Positions 51,640-61,780 of a stretch of 64,000 nucleotides of DNA are shown here, piece by piece. The notes below the pieces were generated by a model. That model was given only the letters and a program-made list of their open reading frames with translations. It did no database searches and was not told the origin of the DNA. Source of the DNA: Undaria pinnatifida. Lineage: Eukaryota; Sar; Phaeophyceae; Laminariales; Alariaceae. The translations under genes and the position numbers were made by a program. The DNA is taken from NCBI GenBank assembly GCA_012845835.1, contig JABAKD010000001.1, positions 9,010,832 through 9,074,831 of the forward strand, read 5' to 3'. Each line of letters starts with the position of its first letter. Position 1 is the stretch's first letter.

Positions 51640-53868
51640 GAATTCGGTACCACGAAGTTTTTCAAGATGGTCGAGGTTTTGACAACCCGAGAGGGTGACC
51701 TGGGCGTCATGTGCCGATCTGTAAATTCCATCGGGGAGCTAGACAAAAACACAACGTTTCTGTAGTTCTTGAAAAGGGGAAACAGCGGTAGACGATTCGT
51801 TTGAGACCAAATACAGAACAGGGTAGATCACCTAGTCTACGCGAAAAATGAGACGCCCCTGAGCTGATCTACAAAGGAGAGATCCCCAAACCCAACCAGG
51901 CCGTTTTCATCGTGAAGGTATACGACGAGGATACCTTCGACAACACCAAAGGAATACGTACTTCATGAGCATAGATAGGCGTAGCCATGTCCGTTGTACT
52001 TGCTACATGGGAGTTCTTCAGGTCGCGCGCTAGCAACAAAAGCCGAGGAAGCGACGGCTGCAAAGTCGAAGTTCCTTTCGAATATCTCCCATGCGATGAG
52101 AACGCCCATAAACGGGATAGTGGGTACAACGGGTCGAAAATAGTGTCTTCTGCAGGAGACATCGAATTAACGTCGGAGATTATAGAGTCGTGTAGCTCGT
52201 CGTCGCTCCTGTCTCTGCTGAACAACGTCCTGGACATGTCCAAGATCCACGCCGGGAAAACGGAGAGCTTCGTTTTGAAAACACTAGTTCTACAACATGT
52301 TCGGTGCGTGACGCGTGGGAAGGGCTTGTCTCGAAGAAACAAACATGGACCATATTAAGGTGGTATATGCCACAAGGTTCCTCTTCGGGATATGGATGAC
52401 GTGAAGTCCCGGGGGCGTCGCAGGTCCAAAAGGTACACACAGGTAGCACCGTCGTGGCCCATGTTGGAGCAGAATGGAGTCATGGACTTCTTTTTTTGCT
52501 CAAAAGGAAGTCTTGTAGTACCGGGTATCACAATTCATACGGACAAAAAACACTTGCACGACAGGTCGTGCGTGGTGCGTGCTGTGTGTTGTCTTCATGC
52601 GGCGGGGAAAAAACGAAATCATCACAATTCATTCATGCGGATTAAAAAACAGTCGTACGACAGGTTTTGCGTGGCAGCGGTGAGGCGGTGTCAAGTTCGT
52701 GTGTAGTCGGAACGTCTCCCCTTGGGTATTTGCCAGAGTTCGCGGCTTTGAACGCCCAGAGGACCCCTCACGGACCTCGGCCGGGGCCGGCACTTGCGCT
52801 GTGGTGTACACGCGGGTCTCCTGCGTGCCCCGCGGCCGAGAGCACGAGAAAAGACTCCATCCAGGCCGGAAGAGAAAGAAATGCCGAAGCTTGCGAAAAA
52901 AGTCAATTTGGTACATCGCAATATATGCATAGACTATATACACGAAGAATGTTCCTGTTCGTATGATACATTCTAACGACACGCACCTGTTTCAAGTCCT
53001 GAACAAGCTCATCTCTAACTCTGTAAATTCACCGACGAAGGGTACCTCGAGGTAAAAATCGACGTCAGTCAGAAGACAGGTGATTCTATTATGATATCTA
53101 TGGCTGTTAGAGACACCGGGATAGAAATGGACGCAAACTCTTTATCAAGCAGCTCTTCAGGTCCATCAATCGTATGCACAACGGGAACAACGCGAAAGAC
53201 GGGACCGATCTTGGCTTGGTTATCTCGACGTTTCTTATCGAAGATATGGGCGGAGGCATCTCGTGTGAGTCCGTTGTTGGGGACGGTACTGCATTCTTGG
53301 TGACATTTGTCTATCCTGGTACCATGGCCTCCGACGGGAATACGAGGTTGTGGTTTTCAACAGGGAAACTTCTATGAACAGGGACATCGGTATAGGTCTC
53401 ATTGATAAATCCGAGACGGTGACGAGCAGGATCAAGGAAGGGTTTGAGATGCTCGTTGTCGACGGCAACAGGGTCAAGCGCCACAGGGTCAGCCGCCTCG
53501 TGCTTACAAATATGCTTCAGTCCACCGGTGGCATGAACATCGACTCGACCAAGAACGGCGAGCAGGTTCCGAGCTTCACGAGGAATAAATCCTATGACCT
53601 GATATCCATGAACAAGTTTATGCCAAAGATGGACGGGTTAGCCGCTACGAAACGCATACGGTCGGACTTTGACAGTGTTTGCAAGCACTCTCCGATCAGT
53701 TTCCTCTCAGCAGGCGTAGAAAGACACGACTATTGCGGAGTGTGGTGTATGGATGCTGGTGCCAACGGGTTCCTACCGAAGCCGTCCGGGCTGCTCTCCT
53801 TCTCACTGAAAATGTGGAAAAGAGTGTGGTTCCTGGCATATTTGACAAGTAAGTATTGTTGGACGTAA
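51640..53868 (+). pseudogene. Hybrid histidine kinase pseudogene 1 (phaeovirus-like)
   Basis: Fragments in several plus-strand frames appear in hybrid-kinase order. The dimerisation H-box reads [14 protein letters not shown] with the His codon at 52090-52092. A frame change leads to SLLSLLNNVLDMSKIHAGK. The ATPase N-box region lies near 52985-53040 (LFQVLNKLISNSVN), the G1-like box is VRDTGIEM (Gly to Glu) and the G2-like box is GTDLGLVIS. The receiver spans about 53450-53800: VVDGN for the acidic pair, MNKFMPKMDG with Asn at the phosphoacceptor (AAC at 53611-53613), and FLPKP with the Lys. Between H-box and ATPase, about 52350-52980, the sequence is scrambled and includes a short tandem duplication (52528/52619). 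Hybrid kinases are characteristic of phaeoviruses such as EsV-1. Confidence 0.7.
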
Positions 53869-53984
53869 TTATTATCCGAACGAGAAAAAAACACCGTGGG
53901 TAGTGTTACTTTATCGATGGAACGTCCTTTGCTTTTGACTCGGGATGCAAAAACTAACAATAAATCTTTTACTCTAGATCTCTG

Positions 53985-55339
53985 GAAATTCAATCGCAGT
54001 ATGCTCTCAGGTGCTCCGACCTGGACTTGTCCTTCACGACCGAGAAGAGGGACCTCGTGACGACGCTGCACCTGGCAGGTTTCTCCAGGAGTACGCTGTC
54101 GGATGTTTACGCCATGAGCTGCCTGGTATCCGTCGACATGTCCGCGGTAACCACGATTATAGAGGTACTCTTGTGAACCGTTCCTCCCCCCCTTATATTG
54201 TGCGCGAAGGTTATCCACGTCATAACGGGCATGATGACGTCGAGGAGCATGGCGTCGAGGAATATGGCATCGTATTTTTCCAGCTTCACCTTTTCCAGCG
54301 CGACCAGTGGCCCCGAGAAAAGATCCACGGTTATGCCGACACTGGCCATCATCTTGTCGCACACCTTGAGGATCAGAGGCGAGTCGTCCACCGCCGGGAC
54401 CCTGGGACTCCCCTTCATCTCCCCTCCGATCAAGTTAACGATAACATCGTCAGATTCTGACGGTTTCCTTCCCATCCTCTCATGGTTAAGGTGGAGGGGC
54501 ATCGTATTTCAGAGTAGCTCCTTGACATGCTCGAACGTCACGTTGAGGGTGAAGACGGTCGTCTCGTGGGTCTCGACGTTAAGATATCCTCGAATGATCT
54601 TCGCCCCTTGTTGGGCTTGGCCAGCCCGATATCCCCACGCCCTTGTCCCTGACGTGCCCCTCGCTGGTCGAGGTGGAAGTGAATGATTCGAATACCCGAG
54701 GTATGCCGTCGGGGGACGCGATTATACCGGTGTCCTCCGCCGAGAAATATAGCTTCGTGGATTCGTACTTGTCGGGCCACACCCGGACGTAGACCTCGTC
54801 GTCGTAGCTGCGACTCAGCCCGTTGAAGATGAACTCCTGTAGTGGGTCCGTCCCCTATGATCTCGGACACCGGGACGCCCTGCTCGATATCAATGTTTAC
54901 CAGGGGCACCACGTCCGACAGACCTCTCATCCTTTTCCTGGCGTTGCTGCTTGCGTTAGAGAGAATATTTCTCGCCAGGAGGGGACCCGCCTACCAAAAT
55001 GGATCTCCCTTCGCAGTCTTCCGCGTGGTTGGTGATGTCCATCATCTTCCGGCTGTACTCGTTTCTGGTGACGAAAGGCTGCCCCACGAACCTGAGTATG
55101 ATGCTCCTCGGTGTCATGCCGAGAACGCACGACGTGGGGGATATCTTGGTCATCGAGTCTATCGCCATCCTGCGAGCCACGTTACGAACAAACTGGGTGG
55201 TTGGGTCAATGTATCCCTCGTTGGTCGATCGGGCCGCTTCCTCTTCAGAGCCTAGAGACTTGGTTATATTTCTCCTAATTCTCTTCTCCGTTCTTTCGAG
55301 AAACAGTCTGGGTACACTAAGTTTCGCAGTGGCATGCAA
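53985..55339 (-). pseudogene. Hybrid histidine kinase pseudogene 2, convergent
   Basis: Minus-strand fragments. The N-terminal part (55339 to about 54960) resembles a kinase dimerisation region (QFVRNVARRM), but no H-box His is seen. The ATPase part reads LVNIDIEQGVPVSEIIGDGP, LQEFIFNGLSRSYDD, EDTGIIASPDGI and DKGVGISG across frames. The receiver (about 54420-54020) has AVDDSPLI and YDAIFLDAMLLDVIMPVM, in which a 15-base duplication lies at the phosphoacceptor. IIVVTADMS and, in another frame, the Lys-containing LLEKPAR follow. It converges with pseudogene 1; their receiver ends are about 0.1-0.2 kb apart. Both look like members of one viral kinase family. Confidence 0.65.
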
Positions 55340-55465
55340 TCGATTAACCTATTCTATCGTGTGATTGTAGATCTATGTTTTTTTTGCCACTTACCCGTTA
55401 TTTGACATATACGGGCGATAGTTTATGCAGTTTTCTTGTATATTTTTTTGTATACAAACGAAGAC
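55340..55465. other. Short gap between viral-like relics
   Basis: AT-rich spacer, possibly the divergent promoter region between the minus-strand kinase relic and the plus-strand proline-rich relic. No motif is claimed. Confidence 0.3.
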
Positions 55466-56175
55466 ATGGCGGTGTCCAAGAAATATCGGAAAAAGCTGTC
55501 AAGAAGACCACCAAAAAGTCGGGAAATAAGAAGAAGACCAGGTCTTCGTCTCTCCTGTACAACCTCGTTGACCACTTCAACTAGTACCCTAACCGCAAGA
55601 CCGGAGAGGAGTACGGGCCGATCCCACCCTTCGGGTACAACAAGAAAGATCCTCTGAACATGCAGCCGTTTTAGCCCGACGTGAAGAACGCCATGGCGGG
55701 AGGCCCTATCCCCCAGCTCCCACAGTACCTCAGCACGGTGGGATCACGTACGGTGCCGAAACGGGATCCATTCTCATGCCCCCGCCGTTCAACATGCTCG
55801 GTCTTCCGCGGGCCGGTCTCCCGAACCCGGCCATGCCTCTTCTCCAGCCCACGACCCCGGCGGTACCGACATTGAGCATCAAGGTGTCCGCTCTCCCCGC
55901 GCTCCCCACTCCGGGAGCAACATCAGTTTTCCCCTTCGGTTCTCCTGTCGGGTACGGCCTTGGGACGCACACTCTGCACCCTCAGCAGTATCACCCCACC
56001 TACCGACCCTAACAACCAGTTCCCCAACCCCCTCACGGGTTCGATGACGAAACCCGGTCCCGCTCTCGAGGAGGGCATGAACCGCCCCAGGGGACCCCCG
56101 ACCAGAACAAGGCCATGAGAAACCTCATGTAGCAGCAACGGCGGCACCCCCGCTCTCCCTACGTGCTGAACTAAC
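55466..56175 (+). pseudogene. Proline-rich basic protein relic, possibly a viral structural protein
   Basis: ATG at 55466 opens a Lys/Arg-rich N-terminus (KKTTKKSGNKKKTRSSSLL after a frame change). LLYNLVDHFN, a stop, RKTGEEYGPIPPFGYN, another stop and GGPIPQLPQYLSTV follow. After a further shift near 55740 comes a long Pro/Leu/Gly-rich stretch (LGLPRAGLPNPAMPLL) ending with NQFPNPLTGSM and SPYVLN near 56175. A basic head and proline-rich body suit a DNA-binding or virion core protein, but no family is recognised. It is broken by at least two stops and two frame changes. Confidence 0.45.
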
Positions 56176-56726
56176 TTACGTTCTAGTCAGTGTGTATTCG
56201 CCACACAATTAAATATTGCTCTATATATACCCATCATAGTTTTCGTTTAGAAATTCCAAGTGTTCACACACATGTTACTCAGCGATCTCCATACGAAGAT
56301 GCCAGAAGGCGAGCGGAGGAAGTCTTCCGCCGTCGACGGGAGGGAGCTCAACATGAGAAGTCGAATAAGGACGGAGTGCGAGGTGGAGATCATCACAAAC
56401 TTACTGTCGAGGTCCAGGAGGAAGAAGGCACCCCGAAGAGGGCATGCTTTCCGACGAGGACATTCAGTTCGGGGCAGAGTAAAACGGCAGGGTGAGGCTG
56501 GAGCGTGTCAGGAACCGAGAGGCCGCAGGAGGAAAAGGCAATGTCTCTCCCGCACCACTAGCAACACCGAGGGAGGATCCTTCCCCGAAGGATGGAAGGT
56601 CTCCTAGGTGGTGGTGGGAGAAGGGTAATGTTCTTTTTGTTTTCTAACTGGCTTTTATTGGTATTGATTTGTGTGTCATGTCGTATTCGTGGATAATAAC
56701 ATATTTCTCATATAGTAAACACAAAA
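56176..56726 (+). pseudogene. Unrecognised charged protein relic
   Basis: Plus-strand fragments at about 56270-56610 are rich in Arg, Lys and Glu, with pieces in three frames. One frame holds RLERVRNREAAGGK, which weakly resembles a bZIP basic region, but no leucine zipper follows. Too short and broken to name. Confidence 0.25.
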
Positions 56727-56954
56727 ATGTCCGTGAATCGAAAGCCCGACCTAGACACGTCGCTTTCTCGCATGGATGGTACCCGCAGTACGTACCTGAA
56801 ACTGTCGTGGGCAGACAGGTACAAGACGGCCGACACCGCCAACGCGGAGCTTTCGTTCGACTCCCAGTCGAACGTGATAGGAAATAACTTCGTTAACTTT
56901 GAGATCCCGCAGTGCGTCGCGGGATGTCCGATGATTCCAAACCTTGCGCGCTAG
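56727..56954 (+). CDS. Small unrecognised open frame, 75 aa
   Basis: ATG at 56727 after an AT-rich leader with AATGTC context. The product is protein-like (LKLSWADRYKTADTANAELS, FVNFEIPQCVAG) and ends at 56954, where the minus-strand cysteine-rich relic begins. It may be the 5' end of a longer viral gene cut by rearrangement. No domain. Confidence 0.3.
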   Translation: MSVNRKPDLDTSLSRMDGTRSTYLKLSWADRYKTADTANAELSFDSQSNVIGNNFVNFEIPQCVAGCPMIPNLAR

Positions 56955-57257
56955 AACACAGTTTTCTGACACGCATAGCCTGTGCCTGACGTTAAAGTCG
57001 CCTTCCTCCCGGTAGGTGCCGCACCTGGTGTGCTCGCAGCCCATGGGAGCGAAGCTCGGGGTCTTGATACACGACTCGTTGGAGCACACTACCCTCTTTG
57101 TCCTGTGCGTTCCACGGGAGGTGTTGGACACGACGGGGGAGTGGTTTGGGGCCAGTTCTCTCCTAGCAGTGGGTGTTTCGAATGTGTAAAGATCGGAATC
57201 CGCCTCACCGAATATACCAAAATGAAGTACCGAGACAAAAAACAAATTGCAATCCAT
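56955..57257 (-). pseudogene. EsV-1-7-type cysteine-motif protein relic
   Basis: Minus-strand frame with one nearly complete EsV-1-7 repeat (consensus C-X4-C-X16-C-X2-H-X12). It reads CSNESC, then IKTPSFAPMGCEHTR (15 residues), then C-G-T-Y with Tyr where His is expected, then 12 residues REEGDFNVRHRL. The next repeat starts CVSENC. The second repeat breaks off at about 56955. The motif was named from phaeovirus EsV-1 and is greatly expanded in brown algae, where the IMM developmental protein carries it. One residue deletion, the His-to-Tyr change and truncation suggest a dead copy. It may be viral or host. Confidence 0.6.
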
Positions 57258-57452
57258 GTGGTGGGGAATTATTTGGTCGGTCGATGAAATTCGTCGGTCT
57301 ATCTAAGAAGTGGTCGGTAGCGCTCCTCCTGTGTACATTAGGAATTATAATCTTTGGGTGTCATCAAACCTCACTATCATGGGTTCTTCATGTTTGTGTT
57401 GGGTTCGGGAGAGGAGCAAGGAGAGGAAGTCACGGGATGTTGCAAGGATTAA
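57258..57452. other. Gap within viral-like region, nothing recognised
   Basis: No motif is readable in any frame. Confidence 0.3.
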
Positions 57453-57596
57453 ATGTCGGAACTACTCGACGTGTCTGTCGAGGCTTTCGACATTTTTGTT
57501 CAAATTTCGATGGAAGTGGACGAGCATATCGCTCTGGGTAACATTATCGCCAAGTCATACGTCGTGGACCATGCCGAGGTGGATCTACGCCCATGA
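57453..57596 (+). CDS. Small acidic open frame, 47 aa
   Basis: ATG at 57453. The acidic, helix-like product MSELLDVSVEAFDIFVQISM continues to VDHAEVDLRP and two stop codons in a row. Composition is protein-like and unlike the repeats around it. It is possibly the N-terminus of a longer lost gene. The neighbours are viral-like relics, so a viral origin is inferred only from position. Confidence 0.3.
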   Translation: MSELLDVSVEAFDIFVQISMEVDEHIALGNIIAKSYVVDHAEVDLRP

Positions 57597-58020
57597 TGAC
57601 AGTAAGATGGAGGAAAAGAGCATACCGATGTATATCTGTCAGACTGAGGTGTGTAACAGTGAATCCTATGCTGGCTTCAGTCCTGTCTCTCTACGGAAAT
57701 TCCACGGACAGGGGAGAAGTGAACACCCCTCCCCCCAGTGGAAAATTAGTGCTCCACGTGTTGTACGCCTTCCTGGTGTGGTACCCCCCTCCCTTGAAGT
57801 AGTGGGATCTCCCCTCCTCCAGAAGAAACATGTTTTTGACGAGTTCGTCGAGGTTCGTCAGCCTCTCGCTGATACTCCTCTGGGAAACTCATCAAGATTT
57901 TGGTCCAGAGCGCAAACGGACGACTCCAGTGTCGATATCCTTCCCCTTAGTTCGTTGATGAGAACGGTACTGTAGCGTTCTTCACAATCTCTTCCGCGGA
58001 GACAGAAGAACCCAAATGTA
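57597..58020. other. Unassigned, weak coding traces
   Basis: The plus strand is open in pieces (57593-57802 and 57640-57975) with some protein-like composition, but no domain. It ends at an M1 MITE. Confidence 0.3.
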
Positions 58021-58310
58021 GACGCGTGCTACGGTAACAAGGTATACCTTATTTTGGCGAAAATGTTTTCTGAACTGACGGGGCTCCTTAACCTACTAAT
58101 ACTATAGGCGGGAAAATAAAAAAAATACCTGGTAGGCCATTTCTTTTGAATGTTTCTCGTTGTGTACCTATAGGCCAGAGGATTTCGCATCCGGCAGCAG
58201 TTTTGTTTTTGTCTGGACAAATCAGTGATTTGCCTTAGAGAGGCCTATTAAGCTCCCAAATTGAGGAACACCTCAGAAAAAGAGCGGCGCACCTCTATCG
58301 CAGCACGCGT
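58021..58310. mobile_element. M1 MITE
   Basis: Left end GACGCGTGCTACGGTAACAA, right end CACCTCTATCGCAGCACGCGT inverted. The interior has TCCTTAACC, TACCTATAGGCCAGAGG and CATCCGGCAGCAGTTTTG. Confidence 0.8.
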
Positions 58311-58444
58311 GTTGTTGCTTGCATTAGCTGTCTGACCGTTGACCACGCATCCCTCTCGAGACGGAGCAGGGGGGGGGGGGGGGGGGTAAATTGGGGAGAT
58401 GTCACAGGGATCATTTCTGTTGGAGTACATCGCGCTTAGGGGAG
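58311..58444. repeat. TTGTTGCTTGC repeat with G run
   Basis: GTTGTTGCTTGCATTAGC, TGACCGTTGACCACGCATCC and CTCTCGAGACGGAGC lie between two M1 copies, followed by a G run of about 18 bases. Same family as 29787-29870 and 48590-48660. Confidence 0.65.
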
Positions 58445-58791
58445 GACGCGTGCTACGATAGAGGTATACCTTTTCTTGGCGAAAATGGTTTCTGGATGAC
58501 GGGGCTCCTTGACCCAAAATCGTCTAAAATACGTCACTTCGTTTTTTTTAATACCTCTCGTCGTGTACCTATAGGCCATGGTATTTTACATCCGGTGGCA
58601 GTCGGAAACACGTCACTTTGTTTTTGCAATAATTATCGTCGTGTACCTATAGGCCATGGTATTTTACATCCCCGGTACCAGTTTTATTTTTCTCCGCATC
58701 AGTTTTTGGGAAGAAGAGGTCTATCGAGCTCTCGAAATGAGGAACCACAGAAAAATCATGGTGCATCTAGATCTCTATCGTAGCACGCGTC
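58445..58791. mobile_element. M1 MITE with internal duplication
   Basis: Left end GACGCGTGCTACGATAGAGG, right end CTCTATCGTAGCACGCGTC. The internal block CGTGTACCTATAGGCCATGG, then TATTTTACATCC, occurs twice in a row, which accounts for the extra length. Confidence 0.8.
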
Positions 58792-58857
58792 AGACGTATC
58801 AAGATATTTTGTTACTCTCTGAACATTTTATTGGGCTCTTTTTTAACGGTATAGACT

Positions 58858-60096
58858 ATGGCTGAAACATCGGGGGCAGCCGTCACCATGAAGTTCCAAC
58901 TGACTTCCGCTTTCTCGACCCGGGTTTCTTGGGAGACCGTAGAGGGTACAGACAATGAGACAGGGGGACCTGGTGAAGGAAACAAAGTGCGAGGGAAATT
59001 CGATCGTGCTCCTCAACCTAGAACCGGAGACATCCTATGACGTGCTCGTGCTCGCCGGAGACGGTACCGGCAAGACGGGAAGCTTCAAAACGTTCTTTGA
59101 GGGAGAACCACACGTGTATATAACTTGTATCAGAGCGTAAAGCTCGAAGATGGTCCCTACATCGCGACGCAAGAAGGCCCACGGCGTCTTCCTCGAGTAT
59201 TCAACGACGTCGTCAAGAACGGAGACACCATCTATACTTACTTCCGTGGTACTCGAGGTGGCCTCTAAGACATCGAGACCCGGGCCGTTGTCGAGGGATC
59301 GACTATATGGGGGTCTCGGGAGAGAACAATCTGTTCCTCCAATTCAGCATCAACTCTTACAGCGAGATCCTGGTGGTCCCTGGAGAACAGGGTGGAGGAG
59401 GGCTTCAAGGACGAGAACACTTACGCATCCAAGTGCAGCTGACATATACGCCAACCAGCGACTCGTTTGTCCTTGGGGGCCGGGTCCTCAAGTTAGAGGA
59501 TAGGTCGGAGCTCTTCGGAAGGGCAGTCACCGTGGCCGATGGTTCCATCGTTCTCTTTTTCGAGGACATAGTCCAACTCCCTTACCCCTTCGACATGACC
59601 ACAGCCGCCAACGTGACAACCTCGGCTGGTTCTAAGCTCGTCAAGAACACCACATGTAACGATATCAACATCATCGGGATCTGGACCACCAGTAACGTGG
59701 GATCCACCTACCAGTCCGGGTGGCTGTGCGATTCCACCGCCGACACCATCTTCGACGACAAGGATCGTGCACACCATCGACGACACCGGCGAAACCGGTG
59801 GGACTTCCATCGGGGTTTTGCACACGGAAGGGAGTGGTAACGCCTTCACCGAACCCGCTATCCAGTGCGCCCCCACCGGGACCACCATCAGCGCCCAGGG
59901 TTCGACGGACAACACCGTGTCTGCCACCATGAACTCCACGGGTCGTCTCTTTTTCGACAGCAGCGACGCCGCGATTTACTTCGGAAGTTCGCAGGACTTG
60001 AGGATAATCTTTAGCGATCCTATTTTTTCCATTCAGAGCTACGAGTCCGGTGCAGGCGAGTACTTGTCGCGTGCCGAGTTCGGGGATGGGAGTTGA
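58858..60096 (+). pseudogene. Fibronectin-III-like / beta-rich surface protein relic
   Basis: ATG at 58858. The first part has a fibronectin type III feel (MKFQLTSAFSTRVSWETVEG; after a frame change LLNLEPETSYDVLVLAGDG). A second part follows in the first frame (VYNLYQSVKLEDGPYIAT to RGTRGGL and a stop near 59268), then another frame (LFLQFSINSYSEILVV, GIWTTSNVGSTYQSGW), then the first frame again (GETGGTSIGVLHTEG to YLSRAEFGDGS). The Thr/Ser/Gly-rich beta style suits a virion surface or adhesin-like protein. About 410 codons, broken by one stop and four frame switches. No catalytic residue. Viral origin is inferred from neighbours. Confidence 0.5.
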
Positions 60097-60599
60097 GCTT
60101 AATTTAAGGGGGATAACGGGATAGATTGAACAATTTAAATAATCCATAACTTGAAAAATTATCATCATTACACGTCCTCAATCACGTCAGCCGGGATACC
60201 CATGATCGCCGCCGTCGCTCCCCGGGATTCAATCGGTGGCCATCAGGATTCTCGAGCCCTGATGAAGGCCACCATTGGATACAAGGCGAAATCCAGAAGG
60301 ACATAGTACTGCACGGCTCTCTTAGGGGAGGGTATGAGGTTTTCCTGTATACTGTAGCTGTTTTTTCGATCGGTGCCAACGACCTGTCGTGTTCACAATC
60401 AAGAAATACGTCGCTATGACGACGACGAATTGAATCAATACCCTGGTTACACGTGTCTGAAATATATAAATATTAAAAAATACAAGATTTTAACGCCTTG
60501 CTGCAACATGAGCCGACCTGTAAACATCACACGATGTTTCCTGAAGTATAATATTTGCGCCTACCTAAAAGATCCCAACCAATAGACTGTCACCAAGAA
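60097..60599. other. Intergenic, nothing certain
   Basis: The 70-codon frame at 60373-60585 has no recognisable domain. AT-rich around 60455-60490. Confidence 0.35.
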
Positions 60600-60923
60600 A
60601 TGTCTTCCACCAAGATAGCCCTAATAATATCCCTGGTCGCGATGGCAGCCATCGCTATATAAACGGCCACGACTAATAAATGCCCTCGTGGCGCGGCAAT
60701 CGACAGGGCCGTGAGGGGAGTCTTTGGCACCAAGGGGAACCACCACGACATGATCGTAAAGTCTCTCGAAAAGGGGGGATCTCAGTCGGAACACGTTTCC
60801 ATGCTGGACCAGAAGAGACGAAACGTGATACAGGCGGCCGAGGATGTGGAGAGGAAACTCGGCATCGTTGTCGACAAGAGTGACCCCACCGAACCAGGAC
60901 TCGTTGTCGTTCTCGAAACGTAA
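60600..60923 (+). pseudogene. Small membrane-anchored protein relic, 107 codons, one stop
   Basis: ATG at 60600. The first 20 residues form a signal-anchor (STKIALIISLVAMAAIAI), then TAA at 60660-60662, then the same frame continues to 60923 (KCPRGAAIDRAVRGVFGTKG, MLDQKRRNVIQAAEDVERKL, PTEPGLVVVLET). One nonsense change is the only damage. Small N-terminally anchored proteins are common in large DNA viruses. No family was identified. Confidence 0.5.
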
Positions 60924-61163
60924 GAGGTAGAACCCGATGATAGAACCACTATTGAGAACCAATCCCGGACACTCGCGGTTTATAACTAGGCTCCTCTCTC
61001 ACAGCCAACTACAAGATGAGGTTTCCAGCGTCGCTATCCCTGATACCCGCGCAAGTCAACTTCCACTGACCACCCATCCAGCGTGAGTCCAACCTATAAA
61101 TCTCTAGTGCTGCAGTGAGCGACACAGAGTGAGTGGGCGGTGCTAATCCCTCATATACACTAT
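60924..61163. other. Spacer before M1 copy
   Basis: Nothing recognised. Confidence 0.35.
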
Positions 61164-61457
61164 GACGCGTGCTACGATAGAGGTATACCTTTTTTTGGCG
61201 AAAATGGTTTCTGAATGACGGGGCTCTCCTTAACCCCAAAATCGTCGGAAAAAAAACATTTTTTTGCGTGATTCTCGTTTTGTACCTAGGCCATGTGTGG
61301 GGTTTTTCAACCGGTCAGAAGTTTTATTTTTCTCCGTAAAGTCAGTTTTTTTTTTGGGGTCAAGAAGGACATGTCCTAAGCTGTCTTAACCTCCTAAAAG
61401 AGTGAGGGGTAGTATTAGAAAAAAATGTGGTGCACCTCTTCTATCGAAGCACGCGCG
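61164..61457. mobile_element. M1 MITE, clean copy
   Basis: The left end GACGCGTGCTACGATAGAGG, TATACCTTTTTTTGGCGAAA, then TTTCTGAATGACGGGGC and CTTAACCCCAAAATCGTCGG. The interior has TACCTAGGCCATGTGTGG. The right end CACCTCTTCTATCGAAGCACGCG is inverted. Close to the apparent family consensus. Confidence 0.8.
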
Positions 61458-61590
61458 TCTTAGCCGTAGGTTCAACTAATGCCCGCAGGATCCTGCACGT
61501 CGGACAGGACATCAAAACAGTAGACGTTGACCCCGCACCCTTTCCTCGATCCTGTCAAGTGTTGGGGTTTTCCGCTCACTCTCACTTACA

Positions 61591-61780
61591 GTGAGTCTAC
61601 GTCTAGTTCGTGAGGCTTCCGGCACCACCGCTCGTGCACTGCTAATCCGAAACAGGGAACCTTTCTACTCAAAAAACATAAAGCGCATCGATAACCGCGC
61701 TGCTTCCCCCAACGGTACAACCCCCTATAAGCTCGTCTTTGCCAAAATCAGACCAACCCTCGCCTCGCTGTGCACTCAGC
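61591..61780 (+). pseudogene. Possible Ty1/copia integrase scrap
   Basis: The plus-strand frame includes REASGTTARALLIRNREPF and NGTTPYKLVFAKIRPTLASL. This resembles the copia integrase C-terminal region, where an EA-x-x-TA-x-x-L-x-N-R-x-P block is followed by a G-x-TP-Y-E-x-x-x-x-x-K-P-x-L-x-x-L block. No other copia domain is seen nearby. The call rests on motif spacing alone. Confidence 0.35.

Noticed and set aside
56270-56610. bZIP transcription factor
   Set aside because: Only a weak basic-region-like stretch is present, with no leucine heptads downstream.
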